DNA from: Arthrobacter cryoconiti
Lineage (GTDB): Bacteria > Actinomycetota > Actinomycetes > Actinomycetales > Micrococcaceae
Assembly: GCF_020905375.1 (NCBI RefSeq)
Contig: NZ_JAJJBU010000023.1
Coordinates: forward strand, 104,800-168,799
Reading direction: 5' to 3'
Length of the DNA stretch: 64,000 bases
Positions 44,015-53,218 of this stretch are shown in pieces. The position numbers and the translations under genes were made by a program. Each line of letters begins with the position of its first letter. Within the stretch, counting starts at the first letter, position 1. The notes under the pieces were generated by a model. It worked only from the letters and a program-made list of their open reading frames with translations. It was not told where the DNA came from and did not search any database.

Positions 44015-44752
44015 ATGAGCAAAGCAACTAATTCCCCCCAGAAGTCCCCCGCCCGGCGAGAACCAGCTGTAGTGCGTGCGGATAAACTACAGGCTGGCTA
44101 CGGCACTACGGCCGTATGCGGTGTGGTCAGCTTCAGCCTCCACGGCGGTCAAGCCATGGCGCTCGTGGGCCCCAACGGGGCTGGCAAGTCCACAGTGGTT
44201 AAAACAGTCGTCGGCCAGCTAGAGGCCGTCTCCGGAACCACCCTCATCAACGGGGCAGAAGTAGACGATCGGACCTTAGACTTTCGCCGCGAGGTGGCAG
44301 TGGTCTTTGACGACGACGCCTTCTTCCCGGCTCTGACCGTAGAGGAGCACCTGGCTATCGTCTCTGCCGGGCACGGGGTAGAAGACGTTGAGGAAACGAT
44401 CAGCGCAGAGTTGGAGTTCTTTGGCTTGGCTGCACTGGCCAAATCCCGCCCATATAACCTTTCTTCGGGGCAACGGCGGCGCATGCTGCTGGCTTCCGCA
44501 TTTGTCCGGCCACGTTCTCTATTAGTGCTCGATGAACCCGAGCAGCGCCTCGATACGGCCATGCGCCACAGACTTGCCACTAGATTGCGGGCCGAGGTAG
44601 ATGCCGGCTTGGCCTTACTGGTGGTGACGCACGATCCAGATTTCCTCTCCACGGTTGCCACCAAGGCCCTTTTCATTGCCGATACGATCCACACCATGAC
44701 GCCAACACAAGCGGCCGTGGCCATCGCCAGCGAAAACCCCCACGCGGACTAA
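44015..44752 (+). CDS. ABC transporter ATP-binding protein
   Basis: 245-residue ATPase. Walker A GPNGAGKST (52-60), signature LSSGQRRR (149-156), Walker B LLVLDEP (169-175), and H-loop His206 (VVTHDPD). The Q-loop glutamine appears to be replaced by Asp (VVFDDDAFFPALTVEEHL). An in-frame ATG 32 codons upstream exists without better ribosome site; the shorter protein starts nearer the domain. It ends 3 bp before the DUF6297 gene, so ABC plus membrane partner form one export unit. Confidence 0.85.
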   Translation: MSKATNSPQKSPARREPAVVRADKLQAGYGTTAVCGVVSFSLHGGQAMALVGPNGAGKSTVVKTVVGQLEAVSGTTLINGAEVDDRTLDFRREVAVVFDDDAFFPALTVEEHLAIVSAGHGVEDVEETISAELEFFGLAALAKSRPYNLSSGQRRRMLLASAFVRPRSLLVLDEPEQRLDTAMRHRLATRLRAEVDAGLALLVVTHDPDFLSTVATKALFIADTIHTMTPTQAAVAIASENPHAD

Positions 44753-44755
44753 ACC

Positions 44756-46429
44756 ATGACGACTAACACCAGCCAGCGCTTTAGCGCCAACGAAATTCGT
44801 CAGTACACCTTCAAGGTGGGGCTTAGCCGCACCGAGGGCGGCGTCATGGAGCTCATTTCCGAGGCTTACACATTTGTCCTTGGCGGCTTGACATTGCTCA
44901 CCATGGCAGGCGCCATCATTGTAGGCCTGCGCAATAGTCTGGGAGTGGGCCATGAATCCGCCCTGGTCGCCTCGGCGGTGGCGCCAGGCTTCCACTCCGT
45001 CACTCTGCTCCAGGCCAGTGCGACAGTCCTGCTGACACTGGCGGCATCACTGCTGGCAGTGGAAATGACGGTGGGACCCATCACCATGAGCGTTCCGCAA
45101 ACTGCGTGGTGGCTGGGACTGCCGGTGCGCCGCCGCGGCTTCATCCAGCCCGGGTTCCTGAAATCACTTATTTGGCCTGCCGTTGCTGCCGTGGCCGTTG
45201 TCATTCCCATTGCTTTGGGCATGGCATCTAACCCAACACCTGGGCGGATTGCGCTGGCGGTTCTGTGTGGGATGGGGTTGGGCTGGCTCCTATATGGCGT
45301 GGCTGCTTGGTGCCAGATAACCAATTCCGGCTCCTGGCTAAAAGTCCTCACAGCGGTCATAACTCTTGTGGCACCGTTGACGTTGGTGGCCACCGCCCTC
45401 TACAACAACACCGCCGGCGCGGCCTCGATCACCGGGGCCCAAACCTCATGGATGGAATATCTGCCCACCAGCTGGCCATTGCTAGTGGCCGACGGAGCCA
45501 TTTGGCCACTGATCATCGTCGTCTTTGCTGTGCTAGTGCTCGGCGCCGTTTACCTGAACCTGGAACGGATCACCACCCGTCAGCTCAAGGCCAGTGCAGC
45601 TGCCGGAGCTTATGTGGCCGGCTCTCTTATGTCCATGGATGCCACAGAACTCTCCAAGTCCTTGGGCGGCGGGCCAGCCTCGGGTACCTCACGCGTGCGG
45701 TTGCCTCTTATTTTTCATGGTGGAACCGTGTTTTCCCGCAGTGTCAAAACTCTGTTGAGCACTCACACAACCATGATCCTGCGCTCACCCATGTCGCTGC
45801 TACGGGTGCTGATGCTGGCCGCCATTCCCGCTTCTCTGGCGGCAGTGGAATTCCTGGGCAATGCTGTGCTTATTGCCGTTGTGCTCTATTTATGCGCACA
45901 CTTTGCTGCGACAACGTTGGGGGCTACTGCGCGCTTTGCCAATGGCAACCCCGCCGTAGACATGCTCATGCCACTCCCGGCCAAGGTGGTACGCCGCGTC
46001 CACTACGTCTTGCCTGCCCTTGGTATGACGGTGTGGACAGCGGTCTGCTTTGGACTCCTGCTAGCCCTCGGAGTGGGATCCCCGGCACTGCTGGTCCTGG
46101 CCTTGCTGGCGGGCCCTGGGTTAGGCGCCGCCACGTTGCGGGCGGCCTTCCGGCCAGCCCCCGATTGGAACATGCCAGCCGTGGCTACCGCATCCGGTCC
46201 GATCCCCACCGGGGCCGTCAAAGCGTTCCTTGTTGGTCCCGACCTGACACTCATTTCCCTCTTGCCAGTGCTGATTTGCCTCATTGCCGGGGCTGTTCCA
46301 GCCGTGGCCTTCCCCGCGCAGCTAACTCTGACCTACGTGGCGTTCCTCTGGGGAACCCACGTACGCAAGCCAAAATCGGCCAAGTCCAAAGGAATGTTCG
46401 GCATGCCGCCTGCGCCGGTGGCCAAATAG
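44756..46429 (+). CDS. DUF6297 multi-pass membrane protein, likely ABC permease
   Basis: 557 residues with about 12 hydrophobic helices in two halves (roughly 38-270 and 320-535) and a hydrophilic joining stretch near ELSKSLGGGPASGTS. ATG is 3 bp after the ABC ATPase stop. The family (DUF6297) usually pairs with such ATPases in actinobacteria, but its substrate is unknown. A periplasmic domain is not visible. It is convergent with dctA. Confidence 0.85.
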   Translation: MTTNTSQRFSANEIRQYTFKVGLSRTEGGVMELISEAYTFVLGGLTLLTMAGAIIVGLRNSLGVGHESALVASAVAPGFHSVTLLQASATVLLTLAASLLAVEMTVGPITMSVPQTAWWLGLPVRRRGFIQPGFLKSLIWPAVAAVAVVIPIALGMASNPTPGRIALAVLCGMGLGWLLYGVAAWCQITNSGSWLKVLTAVITLVAPLTLVATALYNNTAGAASITGAQTSWMEYLPTSWPLLVADGAIWPLIIVVFAVLVLGAVYLNLERITTRQLKASAAAGAYVAGSLMSMDATELSKSLGGGPASGTSRVRLPLIFHGGTVFSRSVKTLLSTHTTMILRSPMSLLRVLMLAAIPASLAAVEFLGNAVLIAVVLYLCAHFAATTLGATARFANGNPAVDMLMPLPAKVVRRVHYVLPALGMTVWTAVCFGLLLALGVGSPALLVLALLAGPGLGAATLRAAFRPAPDWNMPAVATASGPIPTGAVKAFLVGPDLTLISLLPVLICLIAGAVPAVAFPAQLTLTYVAFLWGTHVRKPKSAKSKGMFGMPPAPVAK

Positions 46430-46485
46430 CACACCGGCGGCATAGGCGTCAGCAAGGAGTGCAAACTTCTTCTAGACGCTGACGC
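46413..46485. terminator. two hairpins between DUF6297 gene and dctA
   Basis: CGCCGGTG/CACCGGCG (46413-46439) spans the DUF6297 stop, and GCGTCAGC/GCTGACGC (46446-46485), with a partly paired interior, spans the dctA stop. Without T tracts; together they may end the two convergent transcripts. Confidence 0.5.
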
Positions 46486-47848
46486 GAACTTTCTCTTCCG
46501 CGTCAGGTACGGCCGAATTAAGTAGGTGGGGAGCTTCCTCCGCCATCCCTGCATGCGCGTCCGGTTCCAGAGAGAGCTCGTCGAAGGGGTCCTTCCCAGA
46601 GAGTGCGGCCCGCGCTTGGTCTATGTCGAGTTCATGCGTCCACTTTCCCACCAGCAAGGTGGCGACGGCGTTGCCCGTGAAGTTGGTCAGTGCTCGGGCC
46701 TCCGACATGAACTTGTCGATTCCCACAATCACTCCCATTCCGTCCAGCAAGACCGGCTTGTGCGCTGCGAGCCCGGCAGCAAGCGTGGCCAGCCCCGCAC
46801 CTGTGACACCGGCGGCACCCTTGGAAGCGATCACCATGAAGACAAGCAACCCGATCTGCTCACCAAGATTCATCGGCAGGCCCATCGCGGTGGAGATGAA
46901 GAGTGCGCTCATGGTCAGGTAGATGGCGGTGCCGTCAAGGTTGAACGAGTATCCGGTGGGTACGGTGATGCCCACTACTGGCTTGGAAACGCCTGCATGT
47001 TCCATCTTGGCGATCAGGCGAGGCAGCGCTGATTCGGAGGATGAGGTGGCGAAGATCAGCAGGTATTCCCGGGCGAGGTAACGCATGAGAGCGAAGATGT
47101 TCAGTCCGGTGACCAAGCGAAGGATCGAGCCAAGAACGATGATTATGAACAGTGCACAGGTCAGGTAGAAAGCACCCATGAGGATGGCCATGGAGCCGAT
47201 TGCGGCCCAGCCCGTGGCCCCGACCACTGCTGCGATGGCGCCAAAGGCACCAACTGGGGCTACCCACATGATCATCATCATCAGCTTGAAGACGACCTTT
47301 TGAACGTTCGCAACGGCGTTCAGTACGGGCTCTCCGGATTTGCCCATGGACTGCAATGCAAAGCCAACAAGCAGCGCCAAGACAAGCGTCGGCAGAACAG
47401 GAATATCGCCGGGAATCATTTCCATCAGGAACTTCACCGTTCCGTTTTCACCTGTTGCAGCCGCATTTTTATAGGGTTGCAGATGTAGGCCAGCGCCGGG
47501 GTGGATAATGTTACCCACCACCAGGCCTATCGCCAGCGCCACGGTGGACATTGTCATGAAGTACAGCAGCGCCAGTCCTCCCACCTTGCCCACAGTGGTT
47601 GCCTTGGCGATGGATCCAACTCCCAGGACGATAGTGCAGAAAATAATGGGGGCGATGATCATCTTGATCAACGCAATGAACATGGTCCCCAGCGGCTTCA
47701 GAGATTTTCCGACCTCCGGAGCCAACAAACCGATTGCTGCACCGGCCACCACAGCTACGATGACTGCTATGTAAAGCCAGTGGGACTTGTCCAACTTGCG
47801 GCGCGTACTCTTGGCCGCGGTTCCCGACCCTCGTCGTTGAGAGCTCAT
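46472..47848 (-). CDS. dctA: C4-dicarboxylate/cation symporter
   Basis: 458-residue DAACS family transporter for succinate, fumarate and malate. Eight helices with hairpin loops: the serine-rich loop IFATSSSESALPRLI, substrate motif TGYSFNLDGTAIYLTMSALFI and GAGLATLAAGL. ATG has AGGAG five bases upstream; frames upstream are open but unlike a transporter. It diverges from the histidine kinase gene 121 bp away, so the two-component system very probably controls dctA. Confidence 0.95.
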   Translation of the reverse strand: MSSQRRGSGTAAKSTRRKLDKSHWLYIAVIVAVVAGAAIGLLAPEVGKSLKPLGTMFIALIKMIIAPIIFCTIVLGVGSIAKATTVGKVGGLALLYFMTMSTVALAIGLVVGNIIHPGAGLHLQPYKNAAATGENGTVKFLMEMIPGDIPVLPTLVLALLVGFALQSMGKSGEPVLNAVANVQKVVFKLMMMIMWVAPVGAFGAIAAVVGATGWAAIGSMAILMGAFYLTCALFIIIVLGSILRLVTGLNIFALMRYLAREYLLIFATSSSESALPRLIAKMEHAGVSKPVVGITVPTGYSFNLDGTAIYLTMSALFISTAMGLPMNLGEQIGLLVFMVIASKGAAGVTGAGLATLAAGLAAHKPVLLDGMGVIVGIDKFMSEARALTNFTGNAVATLLVGKWTHELDIDQARAALSGKDPFDELSLEPDAHAGMAEEAPHLLNSAVPDAEEKVRVSV

Positions 47849-47969
47849 CGTCACTCCTAGTGTGTTTAGCATTGATGTGTGCGGGCGCATCGTCCGCTTC
47901 ACACAAGAGTGCTCGCCAACGTGATTCAACTCACTGTTGCGTTCATATTGGTCGTAAGAAGGGTGGATT

Positions 47970-49658
47970 ATGTTCTGGCGCAGGTGGAGCATCGCCCAGC
48001 GGCTGTTCAGCGCTAACCTAGTTTTCGTACTTCTGCTGGCTGTTGGCGTGGCCACGGTGATGGTGTACGAGGCCGGCAACCGAACCTATGAGCAGACACG
48101 CGAGCGGGTGCTCTCAATCGCCACAGTCCTCGCCGACTCCCCGGCAGTGCTTGACGCTACTGCGAGCGCTGAGCCGAGCATCCAATTACAGCCGTACGCC
48201 TTGGCCGTCATGACGGATGCAAACCTGGATTTTGTCACCATCATGAGCCCTCGTGGAATTCGTTGGACACACCCCAACCCCGCAGAGATCTCTAAGCCCT
48301 ATGTGGGTTCAATTCGTCAAGCCCAGATGGGCCAGAGCTACACGGAAGTCACTGCCGGCACGCTGGGGCCCTCCGTGCGTGCAATCGTCCCCATCAAGGA
48401 CAGTGCCGGAACTGTACAGGGAATGGTGGCCGCTGGCGTAAGGGTCAGTAATGTTCAGGTTCTGGTCGCTGCTGGGCTGCCGGGAGTATTGGGGCTGGCT
48501 TTTGCATTGCTCATCTCCGGTTCTATGGCAGCTTGGTTCCTGGGCCGGTACCTCAAGCGGGTCACCCTGGGATGGGGCCCGGAAGAGCTTGCGCATTTGT
48601 TTGCCTACTATGAATCGGTACTCCACTCGGTTCGTGAGGGACTCGTCTTGGTTGACCCAGAAGGTTCCCTGGTGCTCTATAACGACCACGCCGCGCTGCT
48701 TCTGGGAATAGAACCCGCATCCGACGAAGACTCTGCCTCACCTGTCAGCAAGGGCAAGGATGCTAAACGGCGCTCCCGGAAGAGCCCAGGCGACCACGGG
48801 TCCGTGCGTTCCCAGCAGTCGCTGCGTTCGCTGCCACTCCCCGATTCTTTGAAAGAACTGCTGCACAGCGGGCGGGTTGCCACCGACGAAGTTCACGTGG
48901 CAGGGAAGCGCCTACTGGTAGTGAGTCAACGCCCGGCAATACAAGCGGGCAACAAAGGCTCTGCGGGCAGTGTCGTTACCCTGCGAGACCACACCGAACT
49001 GACCAGTTTGGCCGGACACTTGAGCAGTACGCAGACACTCGTGACCGCTCTGCGGTCCCAGACTCATGAACACGCCAACCGCCTCCATGCGATCATCTCT
49101 CTGATCGAGCTGGACAGGGCCCGGGAAGCTTTGGATTTCGCTACCTCCGACTTATCAGACACCGTGCGCCTCGGTGAACAATTTGTGGGGACCCTCGATG
49201 ATCCTTTCCTGACCGCCCTATTACAGGGGAAGGTCTCGCAAGCACAGGAACGCGGGGTACGCCTGGAGCTGAGTGGATCCGGCACGCTCCCCACCGGAAT
49301 GCTAGATGCCCGTGAGCTGGTGACGATCCTGGGTAACCTAGTGGATAACGGGATTGAAGCCGCTGCGGGGTGTCCGGATGCCACCGTCTGGGCAGACCTG
49401 CTTGTGGCTGAGGGAACCTTGACCGTTACCGTTGCAGATAACGGACCAGGGCTTCGTACCACCGCTTTGGATGAGCTGGCACGGATTGGCGTTAGCAGCA
49501 AGCAAGGCATCACGGCAGGTGGCCACGGCTTTGGACTGGCGCTGGTGCGGCGTGCTGTAGCCGCCCTGGGGGGTACGCTCAGAGCCGAGAACGACGCCGG
49601 TGCCGTGCTGACCGCCGTCGTGCCGCTGACAGATCGGAACACCAATGAACAAGACTGA
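47970..49658 (+). CDS. CitA/DcuS-type sensor histidine kinase
   Basis: 562-residue membrane sensor. TM1 (about 13-33), an extracellular PASC/Cache domain (34-165, with SPRGIRWTHPNPAEISKP, typical of dicarboxylate sensors), TM2 (about 166-192), a cytoplasmic PAS (about 215-345) containing a ~45-residue polar insertion (DEDSASPVSKGKDAKRR), the H-box RSQTHEHANRLHAI (His366), and the HATPase domain with GNLVDNGIEAA and GPGLR, GGHGFGLALVRR. It overlaps the response regulator gene by 14 bp. The Cache motif and the divergent dctA gene point to C4-dicarboxylate or citrate sensing. Confidence 0.92.
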   Translation: MFWRRWSIAQRLFSANLVFVLLLAVGVATVMVYEAGNRTYEQTRERVLSIATVLADSPAVLDATASAEPSIQLQPYALAVMTDANLDFVTIMSPRGIRWTHPNPAEISKPYVGSIRQAQMGQSYTEVTAGTLGPSVRAIVPIKDSAGTVQGMVAAGVRVSNVQVLVAAGLPGVLGLAFALLISGSMAAWFLGRYLKRVTLGWGPEELAHLFAYYESVLHSVREGLVLVDPEGSLVLYNDHAALLLGIEPASDEDSASPVSKGKDAKRRSRKSPGDHGSVRSQQSLRSLPLPDSLKELLHSGRVATDEVHVAGKRLLVVSQRPAIQAGNKGSAGSVVTLRDHTELTSLAGHLSSTQTLVTALRSQTHEHANRLHAIISLIELDRAREALDFATSDLSDTVRLGEQFVGTLDDPFLTALLQGKVSQAQERGVRLELSGSGTLPTGMLDARELVTILGNLVDNGIEAAAGCPDATVWADLLVAEGTLTVTVADNGPGLRTTALDELARIGVSSKQGITAGGHGFGLALVRRAVAALGGTLRAENDAGAVLTAVVPLTDRNTNEQD

Positions 49659-50340
49659 GCCCATCTTGGTCTTGGTGGTGGACGATGAACCCGTGGCCCT
49701 GGCAGCGCACGCAGACTACGTGCGGCGCATGGACGGCTTTGAAGTGGCGGCCACGGCGGGCGGAATGGGAGCGGCCTTGGCCGTGATGAACGATCCCGCC
49801 ATCCCACGCATCCAGCTGATACTGCTGGATATGAACCTCACCGATGGTCATGGACTGGACTTGCTGCGGCGCATTCATGGGCTGGGACTGGTTCCGGATG
49901 TGGTCGCCATTACCGCTGTGCAGGAAATCCAGGTGGTGCGCTCGGCGATCGCCTTAGGCATCACGGCGTATCTAATCAAGCCGTTCACGTTCGCAGCTTT
50001 CCGGGAAAAACTAGAAAATTACCAAAATTATCATGCCCTCCTGACAGAGCGTTCCGTCACTACCCAAGACGCGATAGACCGTGCCCTCTCCACGCTGCGG
50101 CCCAGCGGCAAGCTGCAGCTCCCCAAGGGGATGCTCAGTGAAACCTTGGGCACTGTTTCGGACTGGCTGCGTTCAGCACCGAATCCCGCTTCCGCAATGG
50201 AGGTGGCCACGGGGCTTGCGATCTCCCGTGTCACAGCGCGGCGCTATTTAGACCACCTGGCAGAAACCGGTTCGGCCGTTAAGGCCCCCCGGCACGGCTC
50301 CCCCGGCCGGCCTGAACTTGAATACCGCTGGCTGCGCTGA
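49645..50340 (+). CDS. CitB/DcuR-type response regulator
   Basis: 231 residues: receiver domain 1-120 with acidic pocket Asp13-Asp14, phosphoacceptor Asp62 (LLDMNLTDGHG), and Lys112 (IKPF); C-terminal winged HTH (about 190-225, ASAMEVATGLAISRVTARRYLDHL). ATG lies within the last codons of the kinase gene. It should bind the dctA/kinase promoter spacer. Only 6 bp separate it from the convergent prpE stop. Confidence 0.92.
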   Translation: MNKTEPILVLVVDDEPVALAAHADYVRRMDGFEVAATAGGMGAALAVMNDPAIPRIQLILLDMNLTDGHGLDLLRRIHGLGLVPDVVAITAVQEIQVVRSAIALGITAYLIKPFTFAAFREKLENYQNYHALLTERSVTTQDAIDRALSTLRPSGKLQLPKGMLSETLGTVSDWLRSAPNPASAMEVATGLAISRVTARRYLDHLAETGSAVKAPRHGSPGRPELEYRWLR

Positions 50341-50346
50341 ACCCGA

Positions 50347-52251
50347 TTACGGCTTCCCGGGCCGGAGTACTGGAATCAGATATTCAATGACCCCCATGTC
50401 TTCAATGGTGGAGGGAACCTTGTAGTCCACCCCGTCAGCTATTTGGCGCATGGTTTTGCGCAGGATCTTCCCGGATCGGGTCTTCGGCAAGGCCTCCACA
50501 ATCGTTGCATTTTTAAAGTCAGCCACAGGCCCGATCTCTTTGCGCACCAGGGCCACCAGCTCCTTTTGAAGTTGCTCCGCCCCGATCGATACCCCGGTCT
50601 TGAGGACCACATATCCGACGGCCTTCTGACCCTTCAGGGCGTCAGCCACCCCTATCACCGCGCACTCAGCCACCGCTGGATGTTTGCCCACCACCTGCTC
50701 GATCGATCCCGTGGAGAGTCGGTGACCGGCAACGTTGATGACATCGTCGGTGCGGCCCATAACAAAGACGTATCCGTCCTCATCGCGGTACCCGGAGTCC
50801 CCCGTCGCGTAAAAACCTTCAAAGGCCCGCAGATAGGAGTCGATGAAGCGCTGATCGTCGCCCCACAGCGTAGTCAACGTTCCGGGAGGAAGCGGCAGCC
50901 CAAGCACGATGTTCCCTTCCTCACCGGTGGCGACCTCCGTCCCCATCCCGTCGACTATTCGCAGGTCGTAGCCTGGCAGGGGAAGAGTTGGTGAGCCGGC
51001 CTTGATGGGCAGCGTTGCCATGCCACGCGGATTGCCAACAATCCCCCACCCGGTTTCTGTCTGCCACCAGTGATCCACCACCGGGACCCCCAGAACCTTT
51101 CCCGCCCAGTGGAAGGTGTCGGTGTCCAAGCGCTCCCCTGCGGTGAACAGCGTTTCTAAAGAACCGACGTCGTACTTTTCTAGCAGTTGCGCCGCCGGGT
51201 CCATCTTGCGGATAGCGCGCAGAGCAGTCGGGGCCGTGAACAGCGCCTTCACCCCGTGTTGCTCTATCACGCGCCAAAACGCACCAGCATCCGGAGTGCC
51301 CACGGGCTTGCCCTCATACACGAGCGTGGTGGCCCCGGCCAGTAGCGGCCCGTACACGATGTAGGAATGACCCACCACCCAGCCCACGTCCGAGGCGGTC
51401 CACCAGACGTCGCCGGCACCGATACCGTACAGATTTTCCATGGTCCACAAAAGTGCGACGGCGTGCCCACCATTGTCCCGGACCACTCCCTTGGGCGTAC
51501 CTGTGGTTCCTGATGTGTAGAGGATGTAGAGCGGATCTGTGGCCCTGACTGAAACCGGAGCTGCAGGCTGCGCCTGTTCCATGGCCGCATCCCAATCCAC
51601 GGTATTCCAGTCAAGGCTCCCCGGTTCCGTGGCAAAACCGTCACGATGCTTGACGATAACTGGGAGAGCCGTAGCTCCCGCGGTGGCAAGCGCTTCATGG
51701 ACGGTGGGCAGGTATTCAACGTTTCTGTTGGGTTCCAGACCACCAGAGGTGGTGACAATCGCTTTGGGCGAGGCATCCTTGATACGTACGGCAAGCTCGT
51801 TGGCGGCGAATCCACCAAAAACGACGGAATGGACCGCGCCTAGGCGGGCTGTGGCCAGCATGGCAATGGCAGCTTCAGGGATCATCGGCAAATAGATCAC
51901 CACCCGGTCCCCCTTACCCACACCCTGCGCACGCAACACTCCGGCGAAGCGGGCCACCGCCATGGTCAGTTCGCTATAGGTATAGGTGCGCACCGCACCC
52001 AGCATGGCTGAGTCATGGATCAGCGCTATTTGTTCTCCCCGGCCCGCAGCAACATGACGGTCCAGTGCGTTGAAGGCGGTATTGAGCTCACCATCTGGGA
52101 ACCAACGGCTAATCGGGGCGTCCACATCGCTATAGGCACGCGTGGGTGAGACGTCCCAGTCCACCGCGGCCGCCGCATCAAGCCAAAAAGCTTCTGGATT
52201 TTCACGGCAATGCGCGTATTCGGAAGAGTAGTTCTTACTGTGCTCGGACAT
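50347..52251 (-). CDS. prpE: propionyl-CoA synthetase / acetate-CoA ligase
   Basis: 634-residue ANL ligase. Motifs YILYTSGTTGTPKGVVR (246-255 core), WWTASDVGWVVGHSYIVYGPL, GDSGYRDEDGYV and the catalytic lysine in KTRSGKILRK (Lys595). Divergent with the GntR-prpDBC unit; the 2-methylcitrate context selects PrpE over AcsA. ATG has GGAG seven bases upstream. The ligase activates propionate for condensation with oxaloacetate. Confidence 0.92.
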   Translation of the reverse strand: MSEHSKNYSSEYAHCRENPEAFWLDAAAAVDWDVSPTRAYSDVDAPISRWFPDGELNTAFNALDRHVAAGRGEQIALIHDSAMLGAVRTYTYSELTMAVARFAGVLRAQGVGKGDRVVIYLPMIPEAAIAMLATARLGAVHSVVFGGFAANELAVRIKDASPKAIVTTSGGLEPNRNVEYLPTVHEALATAGATALPVIVKHRDGFATEPGSLDWNTVDWDAAMEQAQPAAPVSVRATDPLYILYTSGTTGTPKGVVRDNGGHAVALLWTMENLYGIGAGDVWWTASDVGWVVGHSYIVYGPLLAGATTLVYEGKPVGTPDAGAFWRVIEQHGVKALFTAPTALRAIRKMDPAAQLLEKYDVGSLETLFTAGERLDTDTFHWAGKVLGVPVVDHWWQTETGWGIVGNPRGMATLPIKAGSPTLPLPGYDLRIVDGMGTEVATGEEGNIVLGLPLPPGTLTTLWGDDQRFIDSYLRAFEGFYATGDSGYRDEDGYVFVMGRTDDVINVAGHRLSTGSIEQVVGKHPAVAECAVIGVADALKGQKAVGYVVLKTGVSIGAEQLQKELVALVRKEIGPVADFKNATIVEALPKTRSGKILRKTMRQIADGVDYKVPSTIEDMGVIEYLIPVLRPGKP

Positions 52252-52319
52252 GTGCCTGCTCCAATGAAAGCTAATGTGATGCTTGTCATGTTAGTGCGTG
52301 CACAAGCAAAGGAGCAAGC

Positions 52320-52337
52320 ATTTCTGTATACAGAAAT
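52320..52337. promoter_or_regulatory. 18-bp palindromic GntR operator
   Basis: ATTTCTGTATACAGAAAT is a perfect palindrome between prpE and the GntR gene. A second TGTATACA core lies 62 bp away (52387-52394). FadR/VanR-type GntR proteins bind such TGTATACA-like sites. Confidence 0.75.
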
Positions 52338-52386
52338 ACTGATTTACTGGAATATTCTTTACTCAGATTCAAAATTAGCTTATCTT

Positions 52387-52394
52387 TGTATACA
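52387..52394. promoter_or_regulatory. second TGTATACA half of GntR operator pair
   Basis: TGTATACA repeats the core of the larger palindrome, 62 bp between centres (about six turns), 48 bp upstream of the gntR start. Flanks (CTT...CTAAG) are less symmetrical. Confidence 0.5.
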
Positions 52395-52441
52395 CTAAGT
52401 GGAAGTACCCCAGCCCGGAGAGTAAGGATAAGGAACTGCGA

Positions 52442-53176
52442 ATGCGAGCCAGCGAGAAGGCATATGCCGCCTTGCGCAGCGACATCCTTTCGTGGCGCCT
52501 ACCGCCCGGGACGGTCCTGACCGAGGTCGAGCTTTCGGCACGCCTGGGTGTCTCACGCACTCCCGTGCGGGAAGCACTGGCAAAACTCAGTGCAGAAGGC
52601 TTGACAGAACCGCAAAGCGGGCGTGGTGTGGTGGTCAGTGAAATCTCCCTGGACCACGTTGATGAACTGTTTGAACTGCGCTCGGCGTTGGAGTGCCGCG
52701 CCGCTGAGTTAGCAGCCGTGCGCCGTAATCCTGCTGTTTTCTTCGAGCTACACCGACAGTTAGCGAATGCGGGGGAATTGTTACGAGAGAACGACCCTGC
52801 ACGTGATAGCTACTACCGCTTGGCAGTCGAACTGGACACCGAGATCGACGGGGCCGCTGGAAACCACTATCTAGCCCAGGCGTTGAAGAGCTTGCGCGTC
52901 CATCTGGTGCGTGTGCGACGCCTTTCCAAAGACAACCCAGGAAGACTCCGCGACGCCGCGCGTGAACACGCAGCAATAGCACTGGCCATCGCAAACGGCA
53001 ACGCGGCAGTGGCCAGTGCCGCCACGACGGTGCATCTGGACAACAGTTTGCGTCACCTCATGGATAGCAGCCTGGTCTCCGTAGCTACCTCCCCCCAGCA
53101 AATAGAACACCCGCAAGCCGCACCCTCCGGATCACCCGGGCCACCCGGGCCACCCGGCTTGGCCTCCAAAAACTAG
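52442..53176 (+). CDS. GntR family regulator (FCD type), likely prp regulator
   Basis: 244 residues. N-terminal winged HTH (about 3-70: YAALRSDILSWRLPPGTVLTEVELSARLGVSRTPVREAL), FCD effector domain (about 75-215, with ELRSALECRAAELAA, DSYYRLAVELDTEIDGAAGNHYL and DAAREHAAIALAI). The C-terminus carries a Pro/Gly triplet tail GSPGPPGPPG (collagen-like), outside the folded part. AAGGA before ATG. It is divergent to prpE and upstream of prpD; the role in controlling propionate genes is by position and operators. Confidence 0.9.
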   Translation: MRASEKAYAALRSDILSWRLPPGTVLTEVELSARLGVSRTPVREALAKLSAEGLTEPQSGRGVVVSEISLDHVDELFELRSALECRAAELAAVRRNPAVFFELHRQLANAGELLRENDPARDSYYRLAVELDTEIDGAAGNHYLAQALKSLRVHLVRVRRLSKDNPGRLRDAAREHAAIALAIANGNAAVASAATTVHLDNSLRHLMDSSLVSVATSPQQIEHPQAAPSGSPGPPGPPGLASKN

Positions 53177-53218
53177 TTTTACATCCCCATTTTTACCGCC
53201 GTTCGAAAAGGAATCCAC

